This document shows, piece after piece, positions 15,968-25,056 of a stretch of 64,000 bases of DNA. The stretch is from an uncultured Dehalococcoidia bacterium (lineage in GTDB: Bacteria; Chloroflexota; Dehalococcoidia; Lucifugimonadales; GCA-2712585), in the NCBI GenBank assembly GCA_951812825.1, contig OX638324.1:568459-632458 (forward strand), read 5' to 3'. The notes beneath the pieces are model-generated. The model made no database searches and was not told the DNA's origin. It saw only the letters and a list, made by a program, of their open reading frames with translations. The position numbers and the translations under genes are program-made. Within the stretch, counting starts at the first letter, position 1. Each line of letters begins with the position of its first letter.

Positions 15968-16720
15968 CTAGTCGGAGTCTTCCATTGTCTGAATCTCTCG
16001 CTCCAGGTCCTGCACCTTCGCCGCATCATCGTCGGAGAGACCGTAGCAACGCTCCAGATACAGCTGCGCCAGGCGGGTGCCCCGGCCGGAGCTGTCTTCC
16101 GCCGCGTCAATCAGCTTGCCCACGTGGTAGCGTTCAGGGAGAAAGCGCGCCAGCGTACGAAGTTCGTTGCCCACCTCTTCCCGCATCTCACGGTCTCGAC
16201 CCTCCACGGCATAACGGAACTTTACCACAAGCTTGGAAAGCTCGTTCAAGCGGTCCTTCTCCCCCAAAAGGCTGTACATCACCTCGTTGACGCCCAACCC
16301 CTCCTCTGCAGGCTCCTCCAATACGGGCGCCTTCTGCGAATCATCAAACTTGGACCAGACCTCGGAGTATTCGTGGGCAATCTCGCCCACCGTCTGCATT
16401 CCGCCCGCCACATCCTGAGGCGAATGAAGACCTCCGTATATCAGGTCGTCCCCTCGCGCTTCTGCAAGTTGTAACAGCCGCTCGTAACTTTCCATGTCCT
16501 CAGGCACGGGCGGCATGGGGAAGGACGAAATCTCCGCTGCCGAAGCGGCGCCAAGGGATGAGGCCAGGAAGGGAGGGACGTACTTGGCAATGTTCACCGG
16601 CAGCGGAAATACCACCACGTAGGTGGCGTACAACTTCTCCGAGTCCGTCCTGTCTCGGAAATAGACCAGCGCATGACCACGAGGGTTCTGCGAATCACCG
16701 ATTTCAAAATCTAGGGCCAT
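15968..16720 (-). CDS. Conserved-looking hypothetical protein upstream of recF
   Basis: A 250-residue acidic, soluble protein without signal peptide or membrane segment. The N-terminal half looks like a beta-rich domain ('HALVYFRDRTDSEKLYATYVVVFPLPVNIAKYVPPFL'). The C-terminal half is helical, with 'LNELSKLVVKFRYAVEGRDREMREEVGNELRTLARFLPERY' and a charged end. I do not recognise a named family. It probably shares a transcript with recF. Confidence 0.7.
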   Translation of the reverse strand: MALDFEIGDSQNPRGHALVYFRDRTDSEKLYATYVVVFPLPVNIAKYVPPFLASSLGAASAAEISSFPMPPVPEDMESYERLLQLAEARGDDLIYGGLHSPQDVAGGMQTVGEIAHEYSEVWSKFDDSQKAPVLEEPAEEGLGVNEVMYSLLGEKDRLNELSKLVVKFRYAVEGRDREMREEVGNELRTLARFLPERYHVGKLIDAAEDSSGRGTRLAQLYLERCYGLSDDDAAKVQDLEREIQTMEDSD

Positions 16721-16796
16721 CAGACTTTCAGAAATGCTTCTGCTCTACGCCAACAGTCAAGATTGGGATAGGTAAAGTATAACCCATCGTCACCTG

Positions 16797-17177
16797 CTAA
16801 ATGACCGCTGTGGCCTCCACTTCAACGCGGAACTCCGGCTCTGCCAGCCCGCTAATCAGCACCAGGGTACTGGCCGGAGGATTGTCGCCAGTTAAATGCC
16901 TGTCCCTCGCGACGCGAAAGCCTGGGATGTCCTCCCTGTGAGTCAAATAGACTGTAATCTTCGTCATGTCCCCAAATCCCGCACCCACCGACGCCAAAGC
17001 CGCCCTCAGGTTCCGGAATACCTGGTCCGTCTGGGATTCGATGTCGACGCCGGCCAGGGTGCCATCTGGCCGCCGGCCCACCTGTCCGGAAATGTACGCG
17101 ACGTCTCCCGCCTTTACCACGTGGGTGAATCCTCGCGGCGGGGCAACGTCAGAAGGGTTGATGTGTTCAAGCGCCAT
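16797..17177 (-). CDS. RidA/YjgF family protein (enamine/imine deaminase-like)
   Basis: The 126-residue protein has the Rid fold: 'GDVAYISGQVGRRPDGTL', 'QVFRNLRAALASVGAGFGDMTKITVYLTHREDI' and the end 'LVLISGLAEPEFRVEVEATAVI'. The Arg of the canonical RidA 'R.Q/E' site is not obvious, so this may be a non-RidA subfamily member. Last gene of the thiolase-DUF35 operon; its ATG touches the stop of the preceding DUF35 gene. In such operons Rid proteins may handle reactive intermediates, but this is inference. Confidence 0.85.
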   Translation of the reverse strand: MALEHINPSDVAPPRGFTHVVKAGDVAYISGQVGRRPDGTLAGVDIESQTDQVFRNLRAALASVGAGFGDMTKITVYLTHREDIPGFRVARDRHLTGDNPPASTLVLISGLAEPEFRVEVEATAVI

Positions 17178-17665
17178 TATGCGCCTCCTCGATGAAATGG
17201 CCGGTCAACAGGCTTGAAGTAAAGTATGTCAGCTATGCCGCCAGTACGTACCTCCCGCCATTGCGGCTCTACTTTTTGCCCTATTCTCAGTTGCGAAGTG
17301 TCCATACCGCCAATCCGGTGGACGATGCCGCCCCGCACGCCCTCCCAGCCAATAACCGCCGCTGCCACCGGCTCCGTTAGAACTTCCTCGTCCAGATTGC
17401 GATGCACCAGCGTAAACGTCTTCACGTACCCCGGGCCTTTGACAGGACTCCACTCCTTCGTGTCCACGAAGCACCGCTCGCAATAGATCTTGGGAAGCAG
17501 GAACCTGGCCCCGCATCCCGAACACGTGGAAGCAAGAATCACCTTCTCGTCTCTCAGCGCGGCGAAGAACCGCTGCCCCGCAACGCCAACGGTATACCGA
17601 TGGTGGATGGGGATATTCCCCCTCCACTGGGAGATGCGTTCCGGACTTGGGGTTTCTTCAGTCAT
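17177..17665 (-). CDS. DUF35 OB-fold protein with zinc ribbon (second copy)
   Basis: The product has a rubredoxin-like zinc ribbon ('CSGCGARFLLPKIYCERC') followed by an OB-fold ('GYVKTFTLVHRN', 'VAAAVIGWEG', 'IGQKVEPQW'), as in DUF35 proteins that partner thiolase-fold enzymes. The start is taken as ATG 17665 with GAGG upstream; a longer frame to 17764 would overlap the previous gene and is less likely. About 162 residues. It forms a tandem pair with the DUF35 gene upstream, one for each thiolase-fold gene. Confidence 0.85.
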   Translation of the reverse strand: MTEETPSPERISQWRGNIPIHHRYTVGVAGQRFFAALRDEKVILASTCSGCGARFLLPKIYCERCFVDTKEWSPVKGPGYVKTFTLVHRNLDEEVLTEPVAAAVIGWEGVRGGIVHRIGGMDTSQLRIGQKVEPQWREVRTGGIADILYFKPVDRPFHRGGA

Positions 17666-17697
17666 CGCCTGGCTTGCCTCTAAGCGCCTTCGAAATA

Positions 17698-18213
17698 TCA
17701 GTCGATCAGCTTGAAATATCGGATGTCGGTGATTGAACCTTCCCGCTCCTCCGCGGGCTTCCACACCGCCTCCACCCTCTTGCCTATGGCCACCCTCGAC
17801 ACTACGGTCTCCAGGTCTTCCCCCACTTCGCCCAGAACGTGAAGGATCCCCACGCCCGGACTCGCCCCGTCTATCTCAATTACGGCAGGGACCTCCGGCG
17901 TTTCCCTACGGGTGGCGTCCCAGTTCACGAAACTCACAGAGAAGGTGTTGATGACCCCAGTGTCCTGCAGCTTCGTCCACCGGTCCATCGGCACGTAGCA
18001 GAGTTCGCAAAATGCCCTCGGTGGAATAACTGTCCGTTTGCATTGTAAACAACGCAAGCCGAGAATCTCTCCGTCCTTTAGTCCTGCCATAAACCGGCCA
18101 ACCGCTGCGCCCGTGTCCCACTCGTACTCCATCTTGCCCCGCCAGCGCGTTGTGAAGACCTCTCCTTGGGTTAAGGCCTGGTCGGTCAAGGACGTTCCTG
18201 CAAACGGCTCCAC
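17698..18213 (-). CDS. DUF35 OB-fold protein with zinc ribbon (first copy)
   Basis: A zinc ribbon 'CLQCKRTVIPPRAFCELC' is followed by an OB-fold ('GVINTFSVSFVNWD', 'PEVPAVIEIDGA', 'IGKRVEAVWKP'). The chosen start is GTG 18213, six bases after the stop of the upstream thiolase-like gene; ATG 18132 is an alternative. DUF35 proteins stabilise or feed CoA-bound substrates to thiolase-superfamily partners (for example ChsH2 with Ltp2 in steroid side-chain cleavage, or the archaeal thiolase/HMG-CoA synthase complex). Confidence 0.85.
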   Translation of the reverse strand: MEPFAGTSLTDQALTQGEVFTTRWRGKMEYEWDTGAAVGRFMAGLKDGEILGLRCLQCKRTVIPPRAFCELCYVPMDRWTKLQDTGVINTFSVSFVNWDATRRETPEVPAVIEIDGASPGVGILHVLGEVGEDLETVVSRVAIGKRVEAVWKPAEEREGSITDIRYFKLID

Positions 18214-18218
18214 GTTCT

Positions 18219-19403
18219 CTAACTCTGCTTCCCTAGAATCACAACCGTTCCCACCTGCATCAGGTCCCCCCAAGCCTGGGCCAAGCCCCGCTGCACCGAT
18301 CGCTTTACCTGCCGCTTACCCGCGCGACCTTCCAGCTGCCAGAATATCTCCGCCACCTTCATCACTCCCGCCGCCGATATGGGGTTGCCGACGCCAATCA
18401 GACCTCCGGAGGGAGTGGCCGGAATTCCCGTCTCCGTATCCCTGTCCCAGAACCCCTCCTCAACCAGCCGCGGCGCCTCCCCCTTGTCCGCCAACTGCAA
18501 GCCCTCAAGATGGTGAAGCTCCTTGTAGGCGAAAGGATCATACGGCTCCACCACATGAATCTCTTTACGTGGCTCGGTTACTCCGGCCATCTCGTATGCC
18601 ATCCGGGCCGCCTTCTCCACGTAGCGAGGATAGTACAGGTCTCGGTTGGTCCAGTAGGACGTGTCCAGGTTCCAGCCCACCCCTTCTATCCAAACCGGGT
18701 CCAAACCTCGCTTCTTCACGAACTCCTCGGAGGCGAGCACCATGGCGCCGGCCCCGTCGCTGACAGGAGAAACCATCAGCCTTTGCACCGGCCAGGCCAT
18801 CACCTCTGAGTCCATTATCTGATCGAGGGTGTAGTCCCCGGAAATGCCCGACTGAGACGAAGGATGGTCCATCCCGTTGCGCTTGTTCTTCTGCGCCACC
18901 TTGGCGAAGGTCTCCATGGGAACGTTGTGGGTGGTCATGTAGCGGTTCATCTCAAGAGAGAAGATCCAGAGCAGGTTCACTCCCAGAGGACGTTCCAGGA
19001 ACTGATCGTAGATGGCGTTAAAGCAGCCCTGCGGATGAGGCAATGCGGAAGACATCTTCTCTTCCCCAACCACCAGGCAGGTGTCAAAATGCCCACTTGC
19101 AACGTGGTACCAGCCATTTATAATCCCGAACACGCCGGACCCGCCACCCACGTAGCTGCGCATAAAAGGCTTTCCCCGCGCGCCGGACCCGTCGGCCAGA
19201 TACTCCCCGTTCATGTGGACGCCGTCGAAGGCGTCCGGCGCCGTCACCGACACCACGGCATCCATGTCGTCTATCTCCAGCGAAGCGTCGTCCAGCGCCG
19301 CCCGGGCTGCCTCGAATGCCAGCTCCTTCGGCGTCTCCAGGGCACGACGCATGAACCTGGTCAACCCCGCTCCCAGAACTGCCACGCGGTTTCTATAGGC
19401 CAC
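18219..19403 (-). CDS. Thiolase-fold acyl-CoA enzyme lacking the nucleophilic Cys (Ltp2-like)
   Basis: The 394-residue protein has the SCP-x/archaeal thiolase layout, with 'VAVLGAGLTRF' at the start and 'GGLIGVGNPISAAGVMKVAEIFWQL' near the end. The nucleophile loop reads 'FMRSYVGGGSGVFGI' with no Cys. The motif that normally holds the active-site His is 'VVEPYDPFAYKELHHLEGL', Tyr-rich. That pattern is known from the aldolase Ltp2, which cleaves a CoA-linked steroid side chain with a DUF35 partner. A retro-aldolase or other non-Claisen role is therefore more likely than a thiolase; the substrate is unknown. Confidence 0.8.
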   Translation of the reverse strand: MAYRNRVAVLGAGLTRFMRRALETPKELAFEAARAALDDASLEIDDMDAVVSVTAPDAFDGVHMNGEYLADGSGARGKPFMRSYVGGGSGVFGIINGWYHVASGHFDTCLVVGEEKMSSALPHPQGCFNAIYDQFLERPLGVNLLWIFSLEMNRYMTTHNVPMETFAKVAQKNKRNGMDHPSSQSGISGDYTLDQIMDSEVMAWPVQRLMVSPVSDGAGAMVLASEEFVKKRGLDPVWIEGVGWNLDTSYWTNRDLYYPRYVEKAARMAYEMAGVTEPRKEIHVVEPYDPFAYKELHHLEGLQLADKGEAPRLVEEGFWDRDTETGIPATPSGGLIGVGNPISAAGVMKVAEIFWQLEGRAGKRQVKRSVQRGLAQAWGDLMQVGTVVILGKQS

Positions 19404-19415
19404 CGTATCTCCCCA

Positions 19416-20567
19416 TCAGGCAGCCTCCAGAATCGCCACGCCTCCGGTGGCAGTGGGTACGCCCCGCCACGACTGCGCCAGCCCTAGCTTGACATTATCC
19501 AACTGACGCCATCGCGCCTCACCCCGAAGCTGAAGCACAATCTCCAGCACGCTGCGAAGTCCCGAAAGGTCGTGGGTGTAGCCACATCCCAGACTCCCCC
19601 CGGAAACGTTAACGGGCAGCCGCCCATCGAAACTAAACTCGCCGGCTTCAAGCATGGCGCCGGAGCGACCGTGGGCCGCCAGTCCTAACGCCTCCAGGTG
19701 TTGCAGTTCCTTGTATGCGAAAGTATCGTCCACCTCCGCCAGATGTATTTCACTGGCAGGTTCGACAATCCCTGCCATCTTGTAGGCGCGGCTTGCTGCA
19801 TCTTCGGCGTAACCGGCCCTTCCCCAATCTCGCTCTTCCAGGTTCGGTGTCTCCTGTCCCCAACCGATGCCTTTTATGTATACTGGATTGCCCTTCATCC
19901 TCGCCGCCGCTTGCTCCGTTGCCAGTACCATGACGATAGACCCGTCCGCAGTACTAGCGCTCTGATCTTCCCTCAACGGGTCTGCAACCAGCTTTGAAGA
20001 CGTAACGTCGTCAACGGAAAAACTGCATCCGTAGGCCGCCATCGGATTTCGCTGAGCGTTCCCCCTGTTCTTTACCACCACCGCCGAAGTCTGCTCTGCC
20101 GTGTTTCCGGAAGACGCCAGAAACGCCCGCATCTCCATACCCGCAACAAACCGGGGGTGAAAATCCAAGGGGCGTACGCTTACGGGGTCCAGCGCCATCG
20201 CCTCAACGTAAGCGGGATAGAGAACGTTGGAGGCCTTGGAGCGGCCTTCCACCACCGCAATGTCGAACTCCCCCGTCCGAAGCTGCATGAGTATCGCTCC
20301 CAAGGCCGTGATGCCGTCCGAAGTTATTGTGTGCACGGGCTTCAGCACCGCACCCAACTGGTCGGGAACGTACTCGTCGGCAATGGCCGTGCCTTCCAGG
20401 TAGTCTTCGCTGACGGAAACGAAGGTGTCCACCTGTCCTGGCTCTATGCCGGCATCCTGATATGCGCTGACCGCCGCCTCGAATATCATCTCACGAAATG
20501 AGACCTCCGGAGAGGAGGGACGGAAGGAGGTGTAGCCAACGCCAACTATGGCAACTCTCTGGGACAT
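19416..20567 (-). CDS. Second thiolase-fold protein lacking the nucleophilic Cys
   Basis: The 383-residue homologue of the downstream gene begins 'RVAIVGVGYTSFRP'. The nucleophile loop is 'PVHTITSDGITALGAILMQL' (no Cys). Later come 'EVDDTFAYKELQHLEALGL' and 'GGSLGCGYTHDLSGLRSVLEI'. The usual catalytic GHP motif near the C-terminus is altered to GYT. It sits 12 bp upstream of the other thiolase-like gene and probably forms a heteromer with it and the DUF35 proteins. It begins 72 bp after trpB on the same strand, so read-through from the trp operon is possible. Confidence 0.8.
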   Translation of the reverse strand: MSQRVAIVGVGYTSFRPSSPEVSFREMIFEAAVSAYQDAGIEPGQVDTFVSVSEDYLEGTAIADEYVPDQLGAVLKPVHTITSDGITALGAILMQLRTGEFDIAVVEGRSKASNVLYPAYVEAMALDPVSVRPLDFHPRFVAGMEMRAFLASSGNTAEQTSAVVVKNRGNAQRNPMAAYGCSFSVDDVTSSKLVADPLREDQSASTADGSIVMVLATEQAAARMKGNPVYIKGIGWGQETPNLEERDWGRAGYAEDAASRAYKMAGIVEPASEIHLAEVDDTFAYKELQHLEALGLAAHGRSGAMLEAGEFSFDGRLPVNVSGGSLGCGYTHDLSGLRSVLEIVLQLRGEARWRQLDNVKLGLAQSWRGVPTATGGVAILEAA

Positions 20568-20639
20568 CAGCTAACCACCAATAGGCAAGAACCAATCATG
20601 GCCCAAGAATTGTAGCCGCCGATTCCCCGCCTTTCAACC

Positions 20640-21851
20640 TCATGCCTCCTCACCTCCCATCGTCTCCAACACTATATGAATGTCCTTGTCTCCACGCCCG
20701 CTCAGGCACACCAGAATGATCTCTTCCGACGAAAGCTTGGGTGCCAGCTTCGATGCATAGTAGATAGCGTGGGATGGCTCCAGCGCCGGAATGATCCCCT
20801 CCGTCTTGCACAACAGATGAAATCCCTCCAACGCCTGCGCGTCGTTGACCGACGTATATTCCGCCCGTCCGATGTCCTTCAGATAGCTATGCTCCGGCCC
20901 CACGCCGGGGTAGTCCAGGCCCGGCGATATGCTGTGAGTCTCCACCACCTGCCCGTTCCCGTCCTGTAGCAGGTACGACATCGAACCGTGCAGCACGCCC
21001 GGCCGTCCGGCAACCAGCGTCGCAGCGTGCTTGGAACCCTCCTCTCCGCCTCCACCCGCCTCCACACCAACCAGCCTAGTTTCTTCGTCGCCCACAAAAG
21101 GATGAAAAGCCCCGATGGCGTTGCTGCCTCCGCCAACGCACGCGATCACGTAATCAGGCAGCCGCCCATCCGAGTCCAGAAGCTGCCGGCGGGCCTCCCT
21201 GCCTATCACCGACTGGTAGTCTCGCACCATTAGCGGGTACGGATGCGGTCCCACGGCGCTGCCCAGAAGATAGTGGGTGGTCTCAACGTTCGTCACCCAG
21301 TCGCGAATGGCCTCGTTTATTGCGTCCTTAAGCGTCTGACTCCCCGTGTCCACCGGGCGTACTTCCGCGCCCAACAGCCTCATGCGGAAGACATTCAGCG
21401 CTTGCCTCCTCATATCCTCCACGCCCATGTACACAATGCAGTCCAGACCAAGCATGGCGCAGGCCGTAGCCGAGGCTACCCCATGCTGCCCCGCCCCCGT
21501 TTCTGCGATTATCCTCTGTTTGCCCAACCTCTTGGCCAGCAAACCCTGACCCAGTGCGTTGTTTATCTTGTGCGCCCCGGTGTGGGCCAGGTCCTCCCGC
21601 TTCAGAAAAATCTTCGCGCCGCCCAACTCCCGTGTCAGGTTTGCCGCAAAATACAGGGGCGTGGGCCTACCGACATAGGTCGAAAGCAGAAAGTCCAACT
21701 CCTGCTGGAACTCCTCGTCCTCGCGATACTTTTGGTAGGCCGACTCCAACTCTTCCAACGCCACCATCAACGTCTCCGGCACAAACTTCCCGCCGTAGTC
21801 GCCGTAACGGCCGCGCCCATCCGGGCCTTCGATAATCGTCTTCACTGTCAT
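20640..21851 (-). CDS. trpB: Tryptophan synthase beta chain
   Basis: The 403-residue protein is a standard TrpB1: '[15 protein letters not shown]', the PLP lysine in '[17 protein letters not shown]', the phosphate loop '[10 protein letters not shown]' and '[12 protein letters not shown]'. It condenses indole with serine. Last gene of trpEGDCFB; trpA does not follow and is not in this window. Its start overlaps the trpF stop. Confidence 0.97.
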   Translation of the reverse strand: MTVKTIIEGPDGRGRYGDYGGKFVPETLMVALEELESAYQKYREDEEFQQELDFLLSTYVGRPTPLYFAANLTRELGGAKIFLKREDLAHTGAHKINNALGQGLLAKRLGKQRIIAETGAGQHGVASATACAMLGLDCIVYMGVEDMRRQALNVFRMRLLGAEVRPVDTGSQTLKDAINEAIRDWVTNVETTHYLLGSAVGPHPYPLMVRDYQSVIGREARRQLLDSDGRLPDYVIACVGGGSNAIGAFHPFVGDEETRLVGVEAGGGGEEGSKHAATLVAGRPGVLHGSMSYLLQDGNGQVVETHSISPGLDYPGVGPEHSYLKDIGRAEYTSVNDAQALEGFHLLCKTEGIIPALEPSHAIYYASKLAPKLSSEEIILVCLSGRGDKDIHIVLETMGGEEA

Positions 21852-22540
21852 GTCTTTCTCCTATTCAAAAACTGAGCCGCCCGCCTCGCCTCGGCAACGA
21901 ATTGACGTATCTTCTCAGCGTCCTGCACACCCTGCGTCTCCACGCCGCTGGAAACGTCAACTCCCCAAGGCTGCACCTCCCTCACCGCTCGTCCTACGTT
22001 CTCCGGCGTTAACCCTCCCGCCAGCATGAACTCAAATCCCGCCTGCGAAAGCTGCCCCGCGACGCTCCAATCGAAGGACTGGCCTGTTCCTCCCTGCAGC
22101 CCTGCCACCAACCGGTCCAGGGTCGCCAAGTGCCCCCGCTCACGCAGCATCGTAAGCTGCTTCTCCACCTTGCCCACTACCTCATCGCCAACCATTCCGC
22201 CTGGAACATGGATTGCCTTGAAGAGCGGGACCGGTACTTCGTCACAGTATTCCATTGACTCTTTGCCTGACATCTGTACCATGTCCACCCCTGATCGAAC
22301 CACCGTCTCCTTCACCTCCTCCAGAGGCTGGTCTGCAAAAAGTCCCAAGAGTTTGGGAGGATTTTCGACTGCCGTCTTCACCGCATCCACCATCCGCCTG
22401 GCCTGCTCCACAGACACACAACGGCGACGATTAGGCACAAAAACAAACCCGATGAAGTCCGCTCCCGTCTCCGCAGCCGTCAGAGCATCCTCCACCCTCC
22501 GGACCCCATCAATCTTCACCTTCACCATTTGGATACACAT
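21848..22540 (-). CDS. trpF: Phosphoribosylanthranilate isomerase
   Basis: The (beta/alpha)8 protein of about 226-230 residues has '[27 protein letters not shown]' (the family's usual catalytic Cys position reads Asp-Gly here), 'RRCVSVEQA', 'LFADQ', '[15 protein letters not shown]' and '[10 protein letters not shown]'. The catalytic Cys of typical TrpF ('KICG') appears as 'KIDG', which is unusual and could affect activity. Start is ATG 22540 (GAGGG close by) or ATG 22528. Confidence 0.88.
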   Translation of the reverse strand: MCIQMVKVKIDGVRRVEDALTAAETGADFIGFVFVPNRRRCVSVEQARRMVDAVKTAVENPPKLLGLFADQPLEEVKETVVRSGVDMVQMSGKESMEYCDEVPVPLFKAIHVPGGMVGDEVVGKVEKQLTMLRERGHLATLDRLVAGLQGGTGQSFDWSVAGQLSQAGFEFMLAGGLTPENVGRAVREVQPWGVDVSSGVETQGVQDAEKIRQFVAEARRAAQFLNRRKT

Positions 22541-22615
22541 ACCCTCTTTGACAATCCCCGCATCTCGTATGGCTTCGATTCTCTCCTTCTTGGGAGTAAT
22601 CCACTGCCTGCCATC

Positions 22616-23410
22616 TCAGACAACCTCTCCCAGCGCTAGTTCCCGCACCTTCGCCGCCGTATCCTCCGCGGTAACTAGCGCTTCCCCCACCAGCACCGCG
22701 TTGACGCCCAAACCCTGCAGCATCGACACGTGCTCTGCCGTGAAAATCCCGCTTTCGCTGACGATAATCTTGCCTCGAGGCACTCGTCCGGCCAGCCTTT
22801 CAGTCACCGAAAGGTTAGTCTCGAAAGTGTGCAGGTTTCTGTTGTTGATGCCGATTATTTCCGCCCCTGCTTCCACCGCCGCCTCTAATTCTCCCTCGTC
22901 ATGCACCTCCACCAACGCCTGAATCCACAACTCCTGGCACACCGACAGCATCTCCGACAACTGCGACGGCGAGAGAATCGCCGCAATTAGCAGCAGACCG
23001 TCGGCGCCACGGCTCCTCGCCTCGTACACCTGGTACGGGTCGAAGATGAAGTCCTTGCGGATTACGGGCTTCCTCTTTGCTCCGGCAACCTGCGACACCT
23101 CCTCCAGGTCATCCAGCGTCCCCTGGAATCGAGGGTCCGTCAGGACCGAAATCGCCGCCGCCCCGTTATCAACGTATGCCCGAGCCAGCGCCTTTGGGTC
23201 AAAATTCTCCGCCAGCAGCCCCCGGGAAGGCGACGCCTTCTTAACCTCCGCAATGAGCCGCACCCGATCTCCCAGCAGCGCGCCGGAAAGGTTCAGCGGC
23301 AAGCCAATATCCTTCACTCGACCCTCTAACTCGGCCTGAGAAATCCTCCGCTTCTGCTCCTCCACCTCTCCCTTCTTGGCCATAACTATTTTCTCAAGAA
23401 TCGTTGCCAA
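22616..23410 (-). CDS. trpC: Indole-3-glycerol phosphate synthase
   Basis: The 264-residue protein shows IGPS motifs: 'LIAEVKKASPSRGLL' (catalytic Lys), 'ISVLTDPRFQGTLDDL', 'PVIRKDFIFDPYQVYEARSRGADGLLLI', 'ALVEVHDEGELEAA', 'IIGINNRNLHTFE' and 'SESGI'. It closes the indole ring in the fourth step of the pathway. It lies 12 bp after trpD. Confidence 0.97.
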   Translation of the reverse strand: MATILEKIVMAKKGEVEEQKRRISQAELEGRVKDIGLPLNLSGALLGDRVRLIAEVKKASPSRGLLAENFDPKALARAYVDNGAAAISVLTDPRFQGTLDDLEEVSQVAGAKRKPVIRKDFIFDPYQVYEARSRGADGLLLIAAILSPSQLSEMLSVCQELWIQALVEVHDEGELEAAVEAGAEIIGINNRNLHTFETNLSVTERLAGRVPRGKIIVSESGIFTAEHVSMLQGLGVNAVLVGEALVTAEDTAAKVRELALGEVV

Positions 23411-23422
23411 ATCCGCTGCTCC

Positions 23423-24460
23423 TCATCTTCGCTGGCCCTCCGCTTCCATTGCCAGCTCCTGGCTGACCTCGACCAGCGCCTCTAACTTCGTAAGAGCGCG
23501 CCCATCATCTATTACCTGGGCCGCCATCTCCACGCCCTCCTGCAGACTCTCAACCAGCCCGCCCACCATCAGCACGGCGGCGCTATTGAGAAGCACCACG
23601 TCTCTGTGCGCCCCTCTCTCTCCCGTCAGGATCCGACGAAGCAGGAAGGCATTGTCCGCCGGCGTCCCTCCCCGTATCGCCTGCCACGGTGCCTTAGCCA
23701 GCCCCAGGTCCTGTGGGTTGACCAAACTGTGGGACACCTCCCCGGCCTTCAGCTCCCAGACGTGATTTTCGCCACCCAGCGTAAGCTCGTCCGCCCCTTC
23801 GGAACTGTGGACCACCAGGCAGTGCTCAGACCCCATCAGGTTCAGCACCTGTGCCAGCTTCTCTCCCAACGCTGGTTCAGCTACCCCCAGTAGCTGCTGC
23901 TTCACCCTTGCAGGGCTGGTCAACGGGCCGAGAACGTTGAACACTGTGCGAATCCCCATGTCCCGACGTACGGGCGCTGCGTATCTCATGGCCGGATGAA
24001 AGACCAGCGCGAACATGAACCCCATCCCCACCTCGTTTATGCATCGCTGAACCGCTTCGGGCGGCAATTCTAGTTCAACTCCCAAAGCTTCCAGCACGTC
24101 GGCGCTGCCGCATGTCCCGGATGCGGCCCTGTTGCCGTGCTTGGCCACCTTCAATCCCGCTCCCGCCGCTACGAAGGCCGTTCCGGTAGAGATATTGAAT
24201 GTCTTGGCCCTGGCGCCTCCCGTGCCGCACGTGTCCACCACCACCCCATCCGTCTCAACAGGCAGCGCCTTGTCTCGCATCACCGACGCCATCCCTGCTA
24301 TCTCCCCCGGCGTCTCCCCCTTAATCCGCAGCGCCGTCAGGAAGGACGCCAGTTGCACCGGCGTTGCCTCACCCTCCATTATCTGCGTCATGACTCCCGA
24401 CGCCTCTTCCATCGAGAGAGAAGAACCCCCAATAAGTTTCTCCGTTGCTTCCCTAATCAT
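23423..24460 (-). CDS. trpD: Anthranilate phosphoribosyltransferase
   Basis: The 345-residue protein has the family signatures 'VDTCGTGGARAKTFNISTGTAFVAAGAGLKVAKHGNRAASG' region (PRPP-binding and GNRAxS loops), 'FMFALVFHPAMR' and 'FNVLGPLTSPA'. It transfers phosphoribose to anthranilate. The start overlaps the trpG stop by 8 bp, which suggests translational coupling. Confidence 0.97.
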   Translation of the reverse strand: MIREATEKLIGGSSLSMEEASGVMTQIMEGEATPVQLASFLTALRIKGETPGEIAGMASVMRDKALPVETDGVVVDTCGTGGARAKTFNISTGTAFVAAGAGLKVAKHGNRAASGTCGSADVLEALGVELELPPEAVQRCINEVGMGFMFALVFHPAMRYAAPVRRDMGIRTVFNVLGPLTSPARVKQQLLGVAEPALGEKLAQVLNLMGSEHCLVVHSSEGADELTLGGENHVWELKAGEVSHSLVNPQDLGLAKAPWQAIRGGTPADNAFLLRRILTGERGAHRDVVLLNSAAVLMVGGLVESLQEGVEMAAQVIDDGRALTKLEALVEVSQELAMEAEGQRR

Positions 24461-25055
24461 CGCTGGCCCCTTTCTCCTCGGCCCACCGTTCTACTCGGTT
24501 CAGATAATTCCGCAAGAGATCATGCCCCACTCTTGTCATTATCGACTCAGGATGAAACTGCACCCCCTCAACCGGCAGGCTCTTGTGTCGCACCCCCATG
24601 ACGATCCCGTCCTCCGTCCGAGACGTTACCTCCAGAAAGTCCGGCAGCGTGTCCGGGTTGACCATCAATGAATGATACCGGATCGCCTCGAAGGGGTTGG
24701 GCAGCCCCTCGTACAACCCCTTGCCGTCGTGGTGAACCATAGACGTCTTTCCATGCATGATCTCGGGCGCCTGCTCCACCACTCCGCCGTAGGCATAACC
24801 GATGGTCTGGTGTCCTAGACAGACCCCCAAGACCGGAAGTTTCTCCCCAAACTTCTTCACCACTTCGCCGGAAATCCCCGCCTCCCGAGGGGTGCACGGC
24901 CCCGGCGAAACAACTATCCCCTGAGGGTTCATTTCTTCAATCTCTTCCAGACTGATCTTGTCATTCCGCTCCACCCGCACCTCCGCCCCCAGCTCACAGA
25001 GATACTGGTACAGGTTGTAGGTGAAGCTGTCGTAGTTATCGATTAGAAGAATCAT
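24453..25055 (-). CDS. trpG: Anthranilate synthase component II (glutamine amidotransferase)
   Basis: The 200-residue protein starts at ATG 25055 ('MILLIDNYDSFTYNLYQYL'), one base after trpE ends. It has the class-I amidotransferase Cys in 'LGVCLGHQTIGYAYGG' and the C-terminal 'GVQFHPESI' His-Glu. It supplies ammonia to TrpE. A longer frame upstream lies inside trpE and is rejected. Confidence 0.97.
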   Translation of the reverse strand: MILLIDNYDSFTYNLYQYLCELGAEVRVERNDKISLEEIEEMNPQGIVVSPGPCTPREAGISGEVVKKFGEKLPVLGVCLGHQTIGYAYGGVVEQAPEIMHGKTSMVHHDGKGLYEGLPNPFEAIRYHSLMVNPDTLPDFLEVTSRTEDGIVMGVRHKSLPVEGVQFHPESIMTRVGHDLLRNYLNRVERWAEEKGASDD

Positions 25056-25056
25056 C

